From Halopseudomonas pelagia CL-AP6 (GTDB lineage Bacteria > Pseudomonadota > Gammaproteobacteria > Pseudomonadales > Pseudomonadaceae), in assembly GCF_000410875.1 (NCBI RefSeq), contig NZ_AROI01000021.1, forward strand, positions 1 to 64,000: a stretch of DNA of 64,000 nucleotides, given 5' to 3'. The stretch's first letter is position 1. Every line of letters begins with the position of its first letter. The position numbers and the translations under genes were made by a program. Under the pieces are notes generated by a model, which ran no database searches, was not told the origin of the DNA, and worked only from the letters and a program-made list of their open reading frames with translations. Shown piece after piece: positions 37,024-45,893 of the stretch.

Positions 37024-37166
37024 AAGTAGCAGAGGGTAGCGCAAAGCGCGGCGCCTCGAAAGCGCCAGTCTTAACTCCGATTAGGTAATAAATCATTGCG
37101 GCGGCTGAACCAGTCTGTGAAAAGCCGGGACTTTGCTCTAGTGTGAGTAATGAGCACACCTACTAT

Positions 37167-37192
37167 TAATGCAGCCAACTAATGCAGCCAAC
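37167..37192. repeat. 13-base tandem duplication at the VWA gene start
   Basis: TAATGCAGCCAAC occurs twice in a row (37167-37179 and 37180-37192). It contains an ATG each time but, as 13 is not a multiple of 3, only the first is in frame with the gene. Confidence 0.85.
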
Positions 37193-37951
37193 ACAGCCAT
37201 GTCAGATAAAACTGAGCGCCAGACCAAACAGCAGCAACCGAGCCGGGGTCGTCATGACTTGCCAGCGACCGCCGGTGAAAGGTCGGATAAACAGTCTATT
37301 GAGCAGTTTATCCACCAGGTCCGTAATCTGCCGACCAAGGCCGAAGGCCAAGGGCGTCTGCTATTTGCACTGGACGCTACGGCCAGCCGTGAAGCTACCT
37401 GGGATCAAGCCTGTGATCTGCAGAGTGAGCTGTTTCTGGTTACCCGTGATCTGGGCGGGTTGGCGATCCAGCTGTGCTACTACCGTGGGTACGGCGAGTT
37501 CAAAGCGACTGCCTTCGTGACCCAGACCAATCAGTTGCTCAAACTAATGAACGGCGTGCGTTGTTTAGGCGGGGTTACTCAGATCAACCGCGTCTTGCAG
37601 CATGCGTTAAAGGAAACACGTACCCAGCCAGTTAAAGCCGTCGTCTTTATTGGCGACTGTTGTGAAGAGTCGGTTGATCCGCTCTGCCACAGTGCCGGAG
37701 AGCTGGGCATGTTGCGCACACCAGTATTCATGTTTCAGGAAGGCCAGGACGCGCATACCAGAGCGGTCTTTGAGCAGGTAAGCAAGCTGTCGGGCGGCGC
37801 CTATGCACCCTTTGATCGTAGCAGCCCACAGTTGTTGAAGGAGCTGCTGGCCGCTGTTGCGGTCTATGCATCGGGCGGCGTAAAAGCGTTGAAGCACTAT
37901 GCCAGTCAGAGCTCCCCCGAGGTAAAACGTTTGACCGGGCAGATTCGCTGA
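37169..37951 (+). CDS. VWA-domain-like protein next to a J-domain gene
   Basis: 260 residues. LLFALDATASREATWDQA looks like the first strand and MIDAS motif of a von Willebrand A fold (DxTxS), followed by GLAIQLCYYRGYGEF, a TQIN segment, and AVVFIGDCCEES, in which Asp can complete the metal site. The first ~55 residues are polar, Gln/Lys/Arg-rich and probably disordered. The function is unknown; VWA proteins often act as scaffolds or chaperone partners. Start uncertain: 37169 overlaps a 13-base duplication, and an in-frame ATG lies at 37199. The J-domain gene begins 63 bases downstream on the same strand. Confidence 0.7.
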   Translation: MQPTNAANTAMSDKTERQTKQQQPSRGRHDLPATAGERSDKQSIEQFIHQVRNLPTKAEGQGRLLFALDATASREATWDQACDLQSELFLVTRDLGGLAIQLCYYRGYGEFKATAFVTQTNQLLKLMNGVRCLGGVTQINRVLQHALKETRTQPVKAVVFIGDCCEESVDPLCHSAGELGMLRTPVFMFQEGQDAHTRAVFEQVSKLSGGAYAPFDRSSPQLLKELLAAVAVYASGGVKALKHYASQSSPEVKRLTGQIR

Positions 37952-38014
37952 GTAGCGAGCGTCGCGTCAGGCAACCCGATCGACAATCGATCATGCAGCT
38001 CGTCGGAGGACGTC

Positions 38015-38752
38015 TTGGGCTTACTGTTAATTGTATTAATCATCATCGGCGTGATTGGCTGGTTCTGGGTCCGCAGCCTGCCAGCGCCTCAGCGCCGCGC
38101 TGCATTAGTTATGTTGCTGTTGCTGGGCGTGCTGCTGATTATGGTCGTATTGGCGTTGTCAGGGCGTTTCTACCTGGTTTTGGCGCTGCTCGCCGGACTG
38201 CTGCCGGTTATCAAGCGTCTGGTGCCTGGGTTGGTCATGGGCGGATTGCTGCGCGGCACGAAAATGCCCGGTAGCCGCGGGCAGCCGAGCGCAGGAAATC
38301 AGTCAAAGGTGACCTCTCAAGTACTTGAAATGACGCTGGACCACGACTCTGGAGACATGGCCGGCAGCGTGCTAAGTGGCCCATTGGCAGGTCGTGCGCT
38401 GACGGATCTGAGTGAAGGTGAATTTATCCAGCTATTGCACTATTGCCGTGAGACTGATGAGGACTCGGCGCGCTTGCTGGAAACCTATCTGGACAGGCGC
38501 TTTGGCGACTCCTGGCGCGATGACGACACGGCTGATCAGGATGGGCAGCCTGGACGTGCCCAGGGTCAGCAGCGCAGTGGCGCGTTGACTGAGCAAGAAG
38601 CGCTGGAGGTCCTTGGTCTTCAGGCCGGCGCCAGTCGTGAAGAGGTCATCGAGGCGCATCGGCGCATGATGCAGAAGATGCACCCGGACCGCGGCGGCAG
38701 TGATTATCTTGCGGCATTGATTAACCAGGCCAAGGATGTGCTGCTGGGTTAA
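38015..38752 (+). CDS. Membrane-anchored J-domain protein
   Basis: 245 residues. The N-terminal part has two or three hydrophobic helices (GLLLIVLIIIGVIGWFWV and ALVMLLLLGVLLIMVVLAL, then LVLALLAGLLPVIKRL). A middle linker is acidic and Gln/Gly-rich. The C-terminal J domain has TEQEALEVLGLQAGAS and the essential HPD in QKMHPDRGGSDYL, then AALINQAKDVLLG, like TIM14/DjlA-type co-chaperones. The gene starts with TTG at 38015; GGAGG at 38005-38009 gives ideal spacing. It likely recruits DnaK to the inner membrane. Confidence 0.85.
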   Translation: MGLLLIVLIIIGVIGWFWVRSLPAPQRRAALVMLLLLGVLLIMVVLALSGRFYLVLALLAGLLPVIKRLVPGLVMGGLLRGTKMPGSRGQPSAGNQSKVTSQVLEMTLDHDSGDMAGSVLSGPLAGRALTDLSEGEFIQLLHYCRETDEDSARLLETYLDRRFGDSWRDDDTADQDGQPGRAQGQQRSGALTEQEALEVLGLQAGASREEVIEAHRRMMQKMHPDRGGSDYLAALINQAKDVLLG

Positions 38753-38845
38753 TGCGCGTGGAGCCTGCTCGGAGGGCAGAATCAGCTAGCCCAGTTCGAA
38801 CTCGTCCTCGCGCCTATTTATGAAATAAAGGTTATTTAAAATCAA

Positions 38846-39205
38846 ATGGTTACGTTACAGCCCATCGTATTTGAACAGGTTGAAACCCTGAGCTTTCGGC
38901 AGATTGATCAGCTCAATAGTTTGACCAAAGGAGCAAGTTTTAAACTGTTCAAGACCTACCAGAGAAATCTACTAGAAGGCAGGGATTACTTCTATCTCCC
39001 GCAGGAGCAATACGCTCAGCTATTGGACGCGCTCAAGAGGACGGAGCAGATTTATGCCAGCACGGTTCACCTGGTGTTATTGACCCGTCAAGGGTACTCC
39101 CAACTTCAGATATTATCGGCGCAGGGCGGCCCGCAAAATACGGCGGGTGACACGGATGCTGGAGCGGATGACGGGGCAGGTGAAAGCCCTGCGAGATTGA
39201 ACTAA
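38846..39205 (+). CDS. Hypothetical protein with a KilA-N/ORF6N-like N-terminal region
   Basis: 119 residues. The first 90 (FRQIDQLNSLTKGASFKLFKTY, then GRDYFYLPQEQYAQLLDAL and YASTVHLVLLTRQGYSQL) recall the compact DNA-binding modules of phage-type antirepressors; this is a resemblance, not a firm match. The last 25 residues are Gly/Asp-rich and disordered. It lies between the J-domain and glycosyltransferase genes, 93 bases after the first and 75 before the second. No phage genes surround it. Confidence 0.5.
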   Translation: MVTLQPIVFEQVETLSFRQIDQLNSLTKGASFKLFKTYQRNLLEGRDYFYLPQEQYAQLLDALKRTEQIYASTVHLVLLTRQGYSQLQILSAQGGPQNTAGDTDAGADDGAGESPARLN

Positions 39206-39280
39206 AGGCACTTGGTAAGGACTATAGCTAGGTTGTATACGCGCATATGTTGTCAATATTTCCACCGAGAAGTCACGCAT

Positions 39281-40036
39281 ATGACCAAAGCATTGTTTCG
39301 CTATAAGGACCGCTTGATCACTAGGCTCGACCTCATCGACGACGCTGACTCCGAGGCGTTAATGAAGAACTTGGCGTCTGTGACGGCCCCCTCGACAGTT
39401 GCTTTTCTCAACCAGCATGCCTACAACCTTGCTCAGAAAGATCCTGAGCTGCAGCAGCGTTTCGCGGATATGACTTACTTGCTTAGAGATGGCATCGGAA
39501 TTAAATGGGCCTGTCAGCTCAACGGTCGTGAGCCGAAGGCGAATATGAACGGCTCTGACTTCATTCCGCAGTTGGTTGATCACTTGCTTGAAACCACCCC
39601 GTGCGATTACCAGTTCTTTGCCATGGGAACCCGAAACCCCTGGCTGGAGAAGGGTGCAGAGCAATTGTTCAGGCATCACAGTTTTCATGCCGTGGATGGC
39701 TTTCAGCCGACAGAAACCTATCTTGATTACTTGCGCCAGCATTGCCAGCAGGGACGCTTCCCAGTGATTCTTTTGGCGATGGGGATGCCCAAACAAGAGG
39801 AGGTTGCGCGGCACATGCAGGCCGCGATCAAGGGGCCCGCATTGATTATTTGTGGGGGTGCGATCCTGGATTTTGCAGCGAACCGGTTCAAGCGTGCACC
39901 GCTGCTTTTCCGCAAAGCAGGTATGGAGTGGTTTTACCGGCTACTGAAGGAACCTAGGCGTCTGGCTCTGCGCTATGTGTTGGGGATTCCACGCTTTTTC
40001 TACTATCTTGCGCGTAACGGTATGACCGCCCGCTAG
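39281..40036 (+). CDS. WecG/TagA/CpsF family glycosyltransferase (GT26)
   Basis: 251 residues of family GT26, which adds N-acetylmannosamine or related sugars to lipid-linked intermediates. Motifs: STVAFLNQHAYNLAQKDP, LRDGIGIKWACQL, LLAMGMPKQEEVARH and ICGGAILDFAANRFKRAPLLFRKAGMEWFYRLLKEPRRL, the last being diagnostic. The ATG at 39281 is preferred over 39212. No other exopolysaccharide gene is near, so the target glycan is unknown. A strong terminator follows. Confidence 0.92.
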   Translation: MTKALFRYKDRLITRLDLIDDADSEALMKNLASVTAPSTVAFLNQHAYNLAQKDPELQQRFADMTYLLRDGIGIKWACQLNGREPKANMNGSDFIPQLVDHLLETTPCDYQFFAMGTRNPWLEKGAEQLFRHHSFHAVDGFQPTETYLDYLRQHCQQGRFPVILLAMGMPKQEEVARHMQAAIKGPALIICGGAILDFAANRFKRAPLLFRKAGMEWFYRLLKEPRRLALRYVLGIPRFFYYLARNGMTAR

Positions 40037-40052
40037 TATTAGGTCGCACAGT

Positions 40053-40087
40053 AAAAAGCCCCACCCGGTTAACGGATGGGGCTTTTT
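40053..40087. terminator. Bidirectional intrinsic terminator after the GT26 gene
   Basis: AAAAAGCCCCA-C-CCG (40053-40067) pairs with CGG-A-TGGGGCTTTTT (40073-40087), one mismatch, loop GTTAA, with A- and T-tracts. It serves both the glycosyltransferase and the convergent small periplasmic protein gene. Confidence 0.95.
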
Positions 40088-40098
40088 TGAGCGGAAGG

Positions 40099-40386
40099 TT
40101 ACTCCAGCTCGTTGGTGCAACTTTGCGCAGCGGTGATCAGACGTTCCTGAATAGCTGGGTCAACTGCTTCACCGCCCATGGCTTCCAGTTCATCCGAGCT
40201 CAGATCCTTTTCGACCTCATCGGCGGCGCATTCGCAAAAAGCCTGAGCCTTGGCGGGAGAGTGCTCCAGTTGAGTGGTTTCAACGCACTCGGAGATAAAA
40301 TTGTCGCGTGCGTTGTCCGGCCAATCTGCGAACGCAGGTAGCGCAAAAGCCAGTGGCGCAAGAAAAGCGATGAGTTGACGCTTCAT
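40099..40386 (-). CDS. Small periplasmic Cys-containing hypothetical protein
   Basis: 95 residues with a signal peptide (MKRQLIAFLAPLAFALPAFA). The mature part is acidic and has four Cys: one in ISECVET, two in FCECAADE and one in QSCTNEL, suggesting two disulfides or a metal site. Similar small proteins occur in Pseudomonas without known role. It converges on the GT26 gene. Confidence 0.7.
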   Translation of the reverse strand: MKRQLIAFLAPLAFALPAFADWPDNARDNFISECVETTQLEHSPAKAQAFCECAADEVEKDLSSDELEAMGGEAVDPAIQERLITAAQSCTNELE

Positions 40387-40832
40387 GTAGAAACTCCTTT
40401 TATTTACAGCTGATATGGGTCATTAATTTACTGATAAGCTATCAATCGCTGAACGCGCATCCGTAATCAGGATTCGCCAGTTAACTAGTCAGCGTTATTT
40501 TTTGGAGGCCGAAGGGCGGCAGTAGTTCATTTATCCGATGGTTACCGGGCTGGCGCAGGTGGCCTTCGCAGTGCTCAATGCTTGGTTTTGCGACAGTCTT
40601 GGCAAAACGCAAAGTGACTGGTCGGGTAAGGGGAACTTGTTGTTTGTAGAAGGGTCTTTCGGCTGGCAGAACCTGGTCGGCATTACTGGCCATAGGCCTG
40701 TCTGGCTTGAGCCCACCCAGGCCCGGGTATCCGCCACCATCGTCGCACAAGACTGCTGACAGAATTCAATGCATCAGATTCTGGCCGCTGGACCAAGGTC
40801 ATGAGTCTGATCAGCTGCAAGTGAAAATAACT
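40387..40832. other. 446-base region without a recognisable gene
   Basis: Open frames exist on both strands (40538-40759 plus, 40481-40750 minus), but none resembles a known protein and none has a clear ribosome binding site. An AT-rich patch at about 40385-40450 is probably the promoter of the minus-strand small protein. The remainder could be a decayed gene. Confidence 0.5.
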
Positions 40833-41501
40833 ATGCCCAAATCCAGAAGTGCTTCTGCTGTTCCAGTATTCCGCATGCCCCGCATAACCTCCTGTGCGGC
40901 CTGTATCGGCGCTCTATTGATGCTGTCCACTCCCGTCAATGCCCAGGAACAGAGCAGCAATGACCGCTGGGTGAGTGACAGTCTGAATACCTATGTGCGC
41001 AGCGGTCCCACGGACGGCTACCGTATCGTAGGCACGCTGACCTCGGGCGAGCGAGTTGAGCTGCTGACTACCCAGGGCGACTACAGCCGGGTGCGAAGCG
41101 CATCGGGTGATACGGTATGGATTCCCAGTAGTGAATTGCAGGACGTACCAGGTCAGGGCGAGCGACTGCCGCAGTTGGAGGCGCAGGTCGCCGAGCTCAG
41201 TGCGGAGCTTGAAGGCATTGATGCAACCTGGGCTGCACGAGTACAGGGCATGCAGGAAACCCTCGATTCGCGTAAGGCGTTGATTGATGAGCTAGAGGCC
41301 ACGCGACAGGTGCTGCATGCCGAGTTGACCGAAACCCAGTCCGAATTGCGCAGCGTGCAGGCGCAGCTGGGCGATGAAAGCAAACAGGTATTGATGCGCT
41401 ATATGCTCTACGGGGGCGGAATTGCCGGCCTGGGGATTATCTTCGGCTTGATCTTGCCGTCGATGACCCGCAGCCGAAAACGCAACGATGGTTGGGTATG
41501 A
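40833..41501 (+). CDS. TIGR04211-type SH3 domain membrane protein
   Basis: 222 residues: a signal peptide ending around PVNAQEQ, a bacterial SH3 domain (RWVSDSLNTYVRSGPTDGYRIVGTLTSGERVELL), a long coiled coil (about 115-190), then a C-terminal membrane helix with a short positively charged end. This is the layout of TIGR04211 proteins. They are probably cell-envelope proteins of unknown job. The ATG at 40833 is used; 40875 is possible. It overlaps the longest reading frame of the next gene but not its chosen start. Confidence 0.8.
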   Translation: MPKSRSASAVPVFRMPRITSCAACIGALLMLSTPVNAQEQSSNDRWVSDSLNTYVRSGPTDGYRIVGTLTSGERVELLTTQGDYSRVRSASGDTVWIPSSELQDVPGQGERLPQLEAQVAELSAELEGIDATWAARVQGMQETLDSRKALIDELEATRQVLHAELTETQSELRSVQAQLGDESKQVLMRYMLYGGGIAGLGIIFGLILPSMTRSRKRNDGWV

Positions 41502-41560
41502 CGGTGGCGCTGGGCGATTCTGGTAACATGAGGCCTACTATTTTCGGGTCGGATACCAGA

Positions 41561-42931
41561 ATGCAAAAACACGTAGTCAACGTTTCAGTCAACCCAAGGG
41601 GCAGCCTGGAAACGCTGTCCCAACGCGAAGTACAGCAGCTGAGTGAGGCGGGTTCAGGCAGCACCTACAGCCTGTTTCGCCAATGTGCACTGGCGATTCT
41701 GAATACCGGCGCACAAATTGATAACGCCAAAACTATTCTCGAAGCCTATGAAGACTTTGAAGTGCGCATTCATCAGCAGGATCGTGGTGTTCGACTGGAG
41801 CTATTGAATGCGCCAGCCGATGCTTTTGTTGATGGAGAGATGATCGCCAGCACCCGCGAGATGCTGTTCAGCGCCCTGCGCGACATCGTTTATACCGAAA
41901 GCGAACTGGGCAGCCCGCTAATCGATTTGAGCAGTTCCTCGGGCATTACCGATTACGTGTTCCAGCTGCTACGCAATGCGCGTACCTTGCTACCAGGCGT
42001 CGAGCCAAAGATGGTTGTGTGCTGGGGCGGCCATTCGATCAGCACCGAAGAATACAAATACGCCAAGAAAGTCGGTCACGAACTCGGGCTGCGCAGCCTG
42101 GATATCTGCACTGGTTGCGGCCCTGGTGTAATGAAAGGCCCGATGAAGGGCGCGACCATTGCCCATGCTAAACAGCGTATTCGCGGCGGCCGTTACTTGG
42201 GTCTGACCGAGCCTGGCATCATTGCTGCCGAGGCACCGAACCCCATCGTCAACGAGTTGGTTATTCTTCCAGATATCGAGAAGCGTCTGGAAGCTTTTGT
42301 GCGCGTCGGGCACGGCATCATTATCTTCCCCGGTGGCGTAGGCACTGCCGAGGAATTTCTTTATCTGCTGGGGATACTGCTGCATCCGGACAACCAGGCC
42401 TTGCCATTTCCCGTCATCCTCACTGGTCCGAAAAGCGCCGAAGCCTATTTGCAGCAGTTGCATGCCTTTGTTGGCGCGACCCTGGGGCCTGATGCGCAAA
42501 GCCGCTATCAGGTGATTATTGATGATCCGGCTCAGGTTGCAGTGCAGATGGCTGCCGGGCTAAGAAAGGTGAGCGAGTTTCGTCGCCAGCGCAACGACGC
42601 CTTCCACTTCAACTGGCTGCTGAAGATTGAAGAGGGTTTTCAGCGGCCCTTTGATCCCACCCATGAAAACATGGCCAGCCTGCAACTCACCCGTGCCGTT
42701 CCTGCGCACGAACTGGCGGCCAACCTGCGCCGAGCGTTTTCCGGGATTGTGGCCGGCAACGTCAAGGACACCGGTATTCGCCGGATTGAGAAATTCGGGC
42801 CTTACGAGATTCGTGGCGAGGCGCACATCATGCAACCGCTGGATGATTTACTGCAGGCCTTTGTAGCGCAGCACCGTATGAAGCTGCCTGGCGGCACAGC
42901 CTACGTGCCCTGTTACCGCGTAGTGAGCTGA
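41561..42931 (+). CDS. ppnN: Pyrimidine/purine nucleotide 5'-monophosphate nucleosidase PpnN
   Basis: 456 residues, as in E. coli PpnN (454), which hydrolyses nucleoside monophosphates to ribose 5-phosphate plus base and is stimulated by (p)ppGpp. The LOG-type motif PGGVGTAEEFLYLLGILLHP and upstream CGPGVMKGPMKGA are complete. The ATG at 41561 (MQKHVVNVSVNPRGSLETLS) matches the family start; the frame opens at 41492 inside the preceding gene. Confidence 0.95.
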   Translation: MQKHVVNVSVNPRGSLETLSQREVQQLSEAGSGSTYSLFRQCALAILNTGAQIDNAKTILEAYEDFEVRIHQQDRGVRLELLNAPADAFVDGEMIASTREMLFSALRDIVYTESELGSPLIDLSSSSGITDYVFQLLRNARTLLPGVEPKMVVCWGGHSISTEEYKYAKKVGHELGLRSLDICTGCGPGVMKGPMKGATIAHAKQRIRGGRYLGLTEPGIIAAEAPNPIVNELVILPDIEKRLEAFVRVGHGIIIFPGGVGTAEEFLYLLGILLHPDNQALPFPVILTGPKSAEAYLQQLHAFVGATLGPDAQSRYQVIIDDPAQVAVQMAAGLRKVSEFRRQRNDAFHFNWLLKIEEGFQRPFDPTHENMASLQLTRAVPAHELAANLRRAFSGIVAGNVKDTGIRRIEKFGPYEIRGEAHIMQPLDDLLQAFVAQHRMKLPGGTAYVPCYRVVS

Positions 42932-43146
42932 TGGTCGAGGTGCTGGAGGGTGCGGGCTATCAGACGCTGGCAGCGGCAGGTAGTCCGGCGTCTGCTGCAC
43001 ACCTTGATTTGTGCTGGCGCTGACCTAGACCTACTTCGGTGCTTGACCGGTGGCGAACCTCCCGTCGGCGATGGCAAACAAAAGTGGAACGGTTATTCGG
43101 GGGCATAGTCATTAGCTTACGATGACTATCACTGGAGGACGAGTTG

Positions 43147-43524
43147 ATGAATACCCCTATCAAAAAGAATCTGACTCAAAATGTCGGCGAATTCGAGCGT
43201 GTGGCTTCCGTAGTGAGTGGCCTTTTGTTGGTTGGCAAGGCTGTTCGGCGTGGCGGGTTGGGCGGCATTTTACAGTTTGCTATTGGTAGTATGGCGCTGG
43301 CGCGCGGCTTCACCGGGCACTGCGAAGCCAAGCGGATATTCAACGAAGCCTTGGAAGAGAAGCAGGCCAAGGCCGCCATTGACCAACGCTACAGCCATAT
43401 GCCAATGGATTCTGAAGTACATAGCCCGGATTTTGAAAGCTCGGCTGTTATCCTGCCAGACGCTACCCCTATGGGCCATGAAAAACAGGCCGGCGCCCGC
43501 GGTACTCCCTCCGCAAACAGCTGA
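43147..43524 (+). CDS. DUF2892/YgaP-like membrane protein
   Basis: 125 residues. The N-terminal half has the YgaP-type transmembrane pair (NVGEFERVASVVSGLLLVGKA, GGILQFAIGSMALARGFTGHC), the last Cys being typical; the C-terminal half is charged and likely disordered. No rhodanese domain is fused. The ATG at 43147 has GGAGG at 43134-43138. Function unknown. Confidence 0.75.
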   Translation: MNTPIKKNLTQNVGEFERVASVVSGLLLVGKAVRRGGLGGILQFAIGSMALARGFTGHCEAKRIFNEALEEKQAKAAIDQRYSHMPMDSEVHSPDFESSAVILPDATPMGHEKQAGARGTPSANS

Positions 43525-43535
43525 TTAGCCATGCT

Positions 43536-43571
43536 TGCAGGTACCTCGCCAGTGTAAAGCTGGTACCTGCA
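43536..43571. terminator. Hairpin after the DUF2892 gene
   Basis: TGCAGGTACC (43536-43545) and GGTACCTGCA (43562-43571) form a perfect 10-bp stem with a 16-base loop, 11 bases after the DUF2892 stop codon. There is no T-tract, so a terminator role is uncertain. The next 195 bases up to 43767 hold the promoter region of the GGDEF-EAL gene. Confidence 0.4.
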
Positions 43572-43767
43572 TATCCAGCCCGTCCGAACATACGCTTGGC
43601 CGCCATCGCTTAAATAGTCCCCTGAAAGCGACCTTTCCCCCGCCGATATTTGTACTACGCTTGCCTCAGGCTTTTGAATGCTTGCTCGATCAAACAATTT
43701 TAGTTAGCGTTCTCATCTTTATTCCAATTAGTAATGTTCGTCTTAGCATCAGGGAAGTTAATGGAAT

Positions 43768-45645
43768 ATGGGTGAGGACGTTAAACAGGATGATGGAAAA
43801 GGGCATTCAGCCTATCGGCCTAACCCAGAGCGGTTGACACATATTGCCAATTTGCTGTGTGTAGTGCTGCTGGTGATCGGGGCTCGTGCGGTTGCGTTGG
43901 GCGGTTGGCTGGACGTGGTACTGGCGTTGATGGCGCTGGGGATAGCGCTGGTAGGGCGCCACTTGATTCGTCGAAAGCGGATGGAGCTGGCGGTGACACT
44001 GGTGCTGGGCATTATGATGGTGCTAGTCAGTGTGTCATTGCTGGTCAACCAGGGGCTTTATAGTGGCGCGCTGCTGTCCTATCCCTGCCTGCTTATTGCC
44101 GCCGGCATGCTAGCCTCGCGCCGGGTATTTTTTGGCCTGTTGCTCAGCATGCTAGGCGTGGTAGCCATGATCACCTGGCTATCCGTTTCCGGTGCCCAAG
44201 AGTACGTGGCGGTGCCCCATGGTCCGGGGCGCATGTTGGTGGTCAGTTCGCTGCTATTGCTGACCGCAGTGGCTACCTGGTTGTTAGCCAACGACTTGCA
44301 TCACGCCCGGGAAAATCTAGATCACGAGATTCTTCAGTTGGAAAGTTCCCAAGCCAGCCTCAGCTACCTGGCGCAGCACGATCCGCTAACGGATTTGCCC
44401 AACCGCCTGCTGATTGAGGAGCGGGTGGAAAATGCTATCAGCCGCGCCAAACAGTCTAACAAGATGGTCGCGTTGTTGTTTCTGGACCTGGATCATTTCA
44501 AGATCATTAATGACTCTCTCGGGCACATTGCTGGGGATGAATTACTACGTGAAATTGCTCTACGGCTGAAGAAGGTTATCAGAGGCGGTGACACCGTCAG
44601 CCGTCAGGGCGGTGACGAGTTTCTGATCGTTCTTTCCGAAGTCGACAGCATCGATGCGCTGACGGCGATATTGGTCCGTATCCAGACGTTGGTAGCACAG
44701 CCACTGAAGTTGCAGGATATGGAGTTGGTGGTTTCCCTTTCCATCGGTATTTCGGTCTACCCACAGGATGGTGATGACTTTGGTACCTTGTTGAAAAAGG
44801 CCGACACGGCGATGTATAAGGCCAAATCCGCCGGTCGCAACGCTTATCGGCTGTTCAGTGAAGAAATGAGCGCTGACACCTATGCGCGCCTGGGAATGGA
44901 GCAGGATCTGCGTCAGGCGCTCTTGCGTGACGAGTTCGAGCTGCATTATCAGCCGATTGTGGATATGCAGGACGGACGGTTGGTCGCGGTGGAGGCGTTG
45001 TTGCGCTGGCAGCATCCTGAGCGCGGCCTGCTCGGTCCAGACACTTTTGTTCAGGTGGCCGAACAATCAGGGTTAATCGTTGAAATGGGTATCTGGGTGT
45101 TGCAGCAAGCTTGTCAGCAGATGGTGGCCTGGCAGGGCGAGGGCTTACCCGAGGTGTTGATCGCGGTCAATCTCTCGGCCGTGCAAATGCACCGTGGAGA
45201 TTTAGAGCAGTCGGTGCGGCATGCGTTGGAGCGTTCCGGGATGAAACCCGCTCTGTTGGAACTGGAGCTCACCGAGTCAATGCTGCTGCAGGATTCCGAA
45301 GCCTCTATTTTGCTTCTGCAGCGTTTAAAAAGTCTGGGTGTCAAGCTGGCTATGGATGACTTTGGCACCGGCTACTCCAATCTGTCCTACCTGCAACGTT
45401 TCCAGGTGGATAGATTAAAAATTGATCGCTCTTTCGTACAGTCGATCAACAGCAATGAGCAAAACCGGGCGATAGTCACGGCCATTATTCAAATGGCGCA
45501 CAGCCTGAAGCTGGAAACCACCGCCGAGGGCATCGAAGACGAGCCGACTCGCCAATTACTAGCACAGTTGGGCTGTGATTGCGGCCAGGGTTATCTGTTT
45601 TCCAGGCCAGTAACGGCGTCAGCGTTTATCGCACAGGCTCTATAG
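43768..45645 (+). CDS. Membrane-bound GGDEF-EAL cyclic-di-GMP protein
   Basis: 625 residues. Five or six membrane helices (about 27-175), then a GGDEF domain with intact GGDEF in SRQGGDEFLIVL, and an EAL domain with EALLR (VAVEALLRWQHPE), ELTESML, DDFGTGYSNLSYLQ and KIDRSFV. Both catalytic motifs look complete, so either diguanylate cyclase or phosphodiesterase activity is possible. No cytoplasmic sensory domain is evident; the membrane part may sense the signal. Confidence 0.94.
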   Translation: MGEDVKQDDGKGHSAYRPNPERLTHIANLLCVVLLVIGARAVALGGWLDVVLALMALGIALVGRHLIRRKRMELAVTLVLGIMMVLVSVSLLVNQGLYSGALLSYPCLLIAAGMLASRRVFFGLLLSMLGVVAMITWLSVSGAQEYVAVPHGPGRMLVVSSLLLLTAVATWLLANDLHHARENLDHEILQLESSQASLSYLAQHDPLTDLPNRLLIEERVENAISRAKQSNKMVALLFLDLDHFKIINDSLGHIAGDELLREIALRLKKVIRGGDTVSRQGGDEFLIVLSEVDSIDALTAILVRIQTLVAQPLKLQDMELVVSLSIGISVYPQDGDDFGTLLKKADTAMYKAKSAGRNAYRLFSEEMSADTYARLGMEQDLRQALLRDEFELHYQPIVDMQDGRLVAVEALLRWQHPERGLLGPDTFVQVAEQSGLIVEMGIWVLQQACQQMVAWQGEGLPEVLIAVNLSAVQMHRGDLEQSVRHALERSGMKPALLELELTESMLLQDSEASILLLQRLKSLGVKLAMDDFGTGYSNLSYLQRFQVDRLKIDRSFVQSINSNEQNRAIVTAIIQMAHSLKLETTAEGIEDEPTRQLLAQLGCDCGQGYLFSRPVTASAFIAQAL

Positions 45646-45754
45646 ATGCCCGGTATTGTTGCGCATCAGTCACGTAAACCGGGCCGGCTAGCGCTACGGC
45701 TTGATGCTTGGCCATCAATCGGCTAGAGTTGTGGCCATACTAATGGAGATTATC

Positions 45755-45883
45755 ATGTCATTTCTGTCAAACCACCGCGCCATCACCTGCCGTGCCCCGT
45801 GCACCGGGTTGGCGTGCGCGTTGACAGCAGTGGTTGGTGGGTCTTTCTATTTTGGGTATTGGTTTAGCCGCATGCGCGCCTGA
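45755..45883 (+). CDS. Candidate leader peptide with aromatic control codons upstream of DAHP synthase
   Basis: A 42-codon ORF starting ATG at 45755 with GGAG at 45745-45748. Near its end it reads S-F-Y-F-G-Y-W-F (TCT TTC TAT TTT GGG TAT TGG TTT, 45842-45865): six aromatic residues in seven codons after Ser. It stops at 45881-45883, 44 bases before a strong terminator. The layout matches ribosome-mediated attenuation: stalling on scarce Phe, Tyr or Trp codons would block terminator formation and let the aromatic pathway gene be transcribed. GGGTAT within the control codons can pair with ATACCC at 45884-45889. The earlier part of the peptide is Cys/Ala-rich and unremarkable. Confidence 0.7.
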   Translation: MSFLSNHRAITCRAPCTGLACALTAVVGGSFYFGYWFSRMRA

Positions 45884-45893
45884 TACCCCAACA

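Noticed and set aside
36956-37159. N-terminal extension of PpiC
   Set aside because: The extension only translates the 12-base tandem repeats (SIDRSTDRSTD pattern) and the family starts at MPKATARHILV.
40428-40443. Anr box (CTGAT-AAGCT-ATCAA)
   Set aside because: The centre is 5 bases long, so the half-sites are out of register for an FNR-type dimer.
40481-40759. Overlapping ORFs on both strands as a gene or transposase remnant
   Set aside because: No recognisable motifs on either strand and no terminal repeats.
43525-43767. c-di-GMP riboswitch in front of the GGDEF-EAL gene
   Set aside because: The conserved core of the class I aptamer could not be found; only a simple hairpin with a long loop is present.
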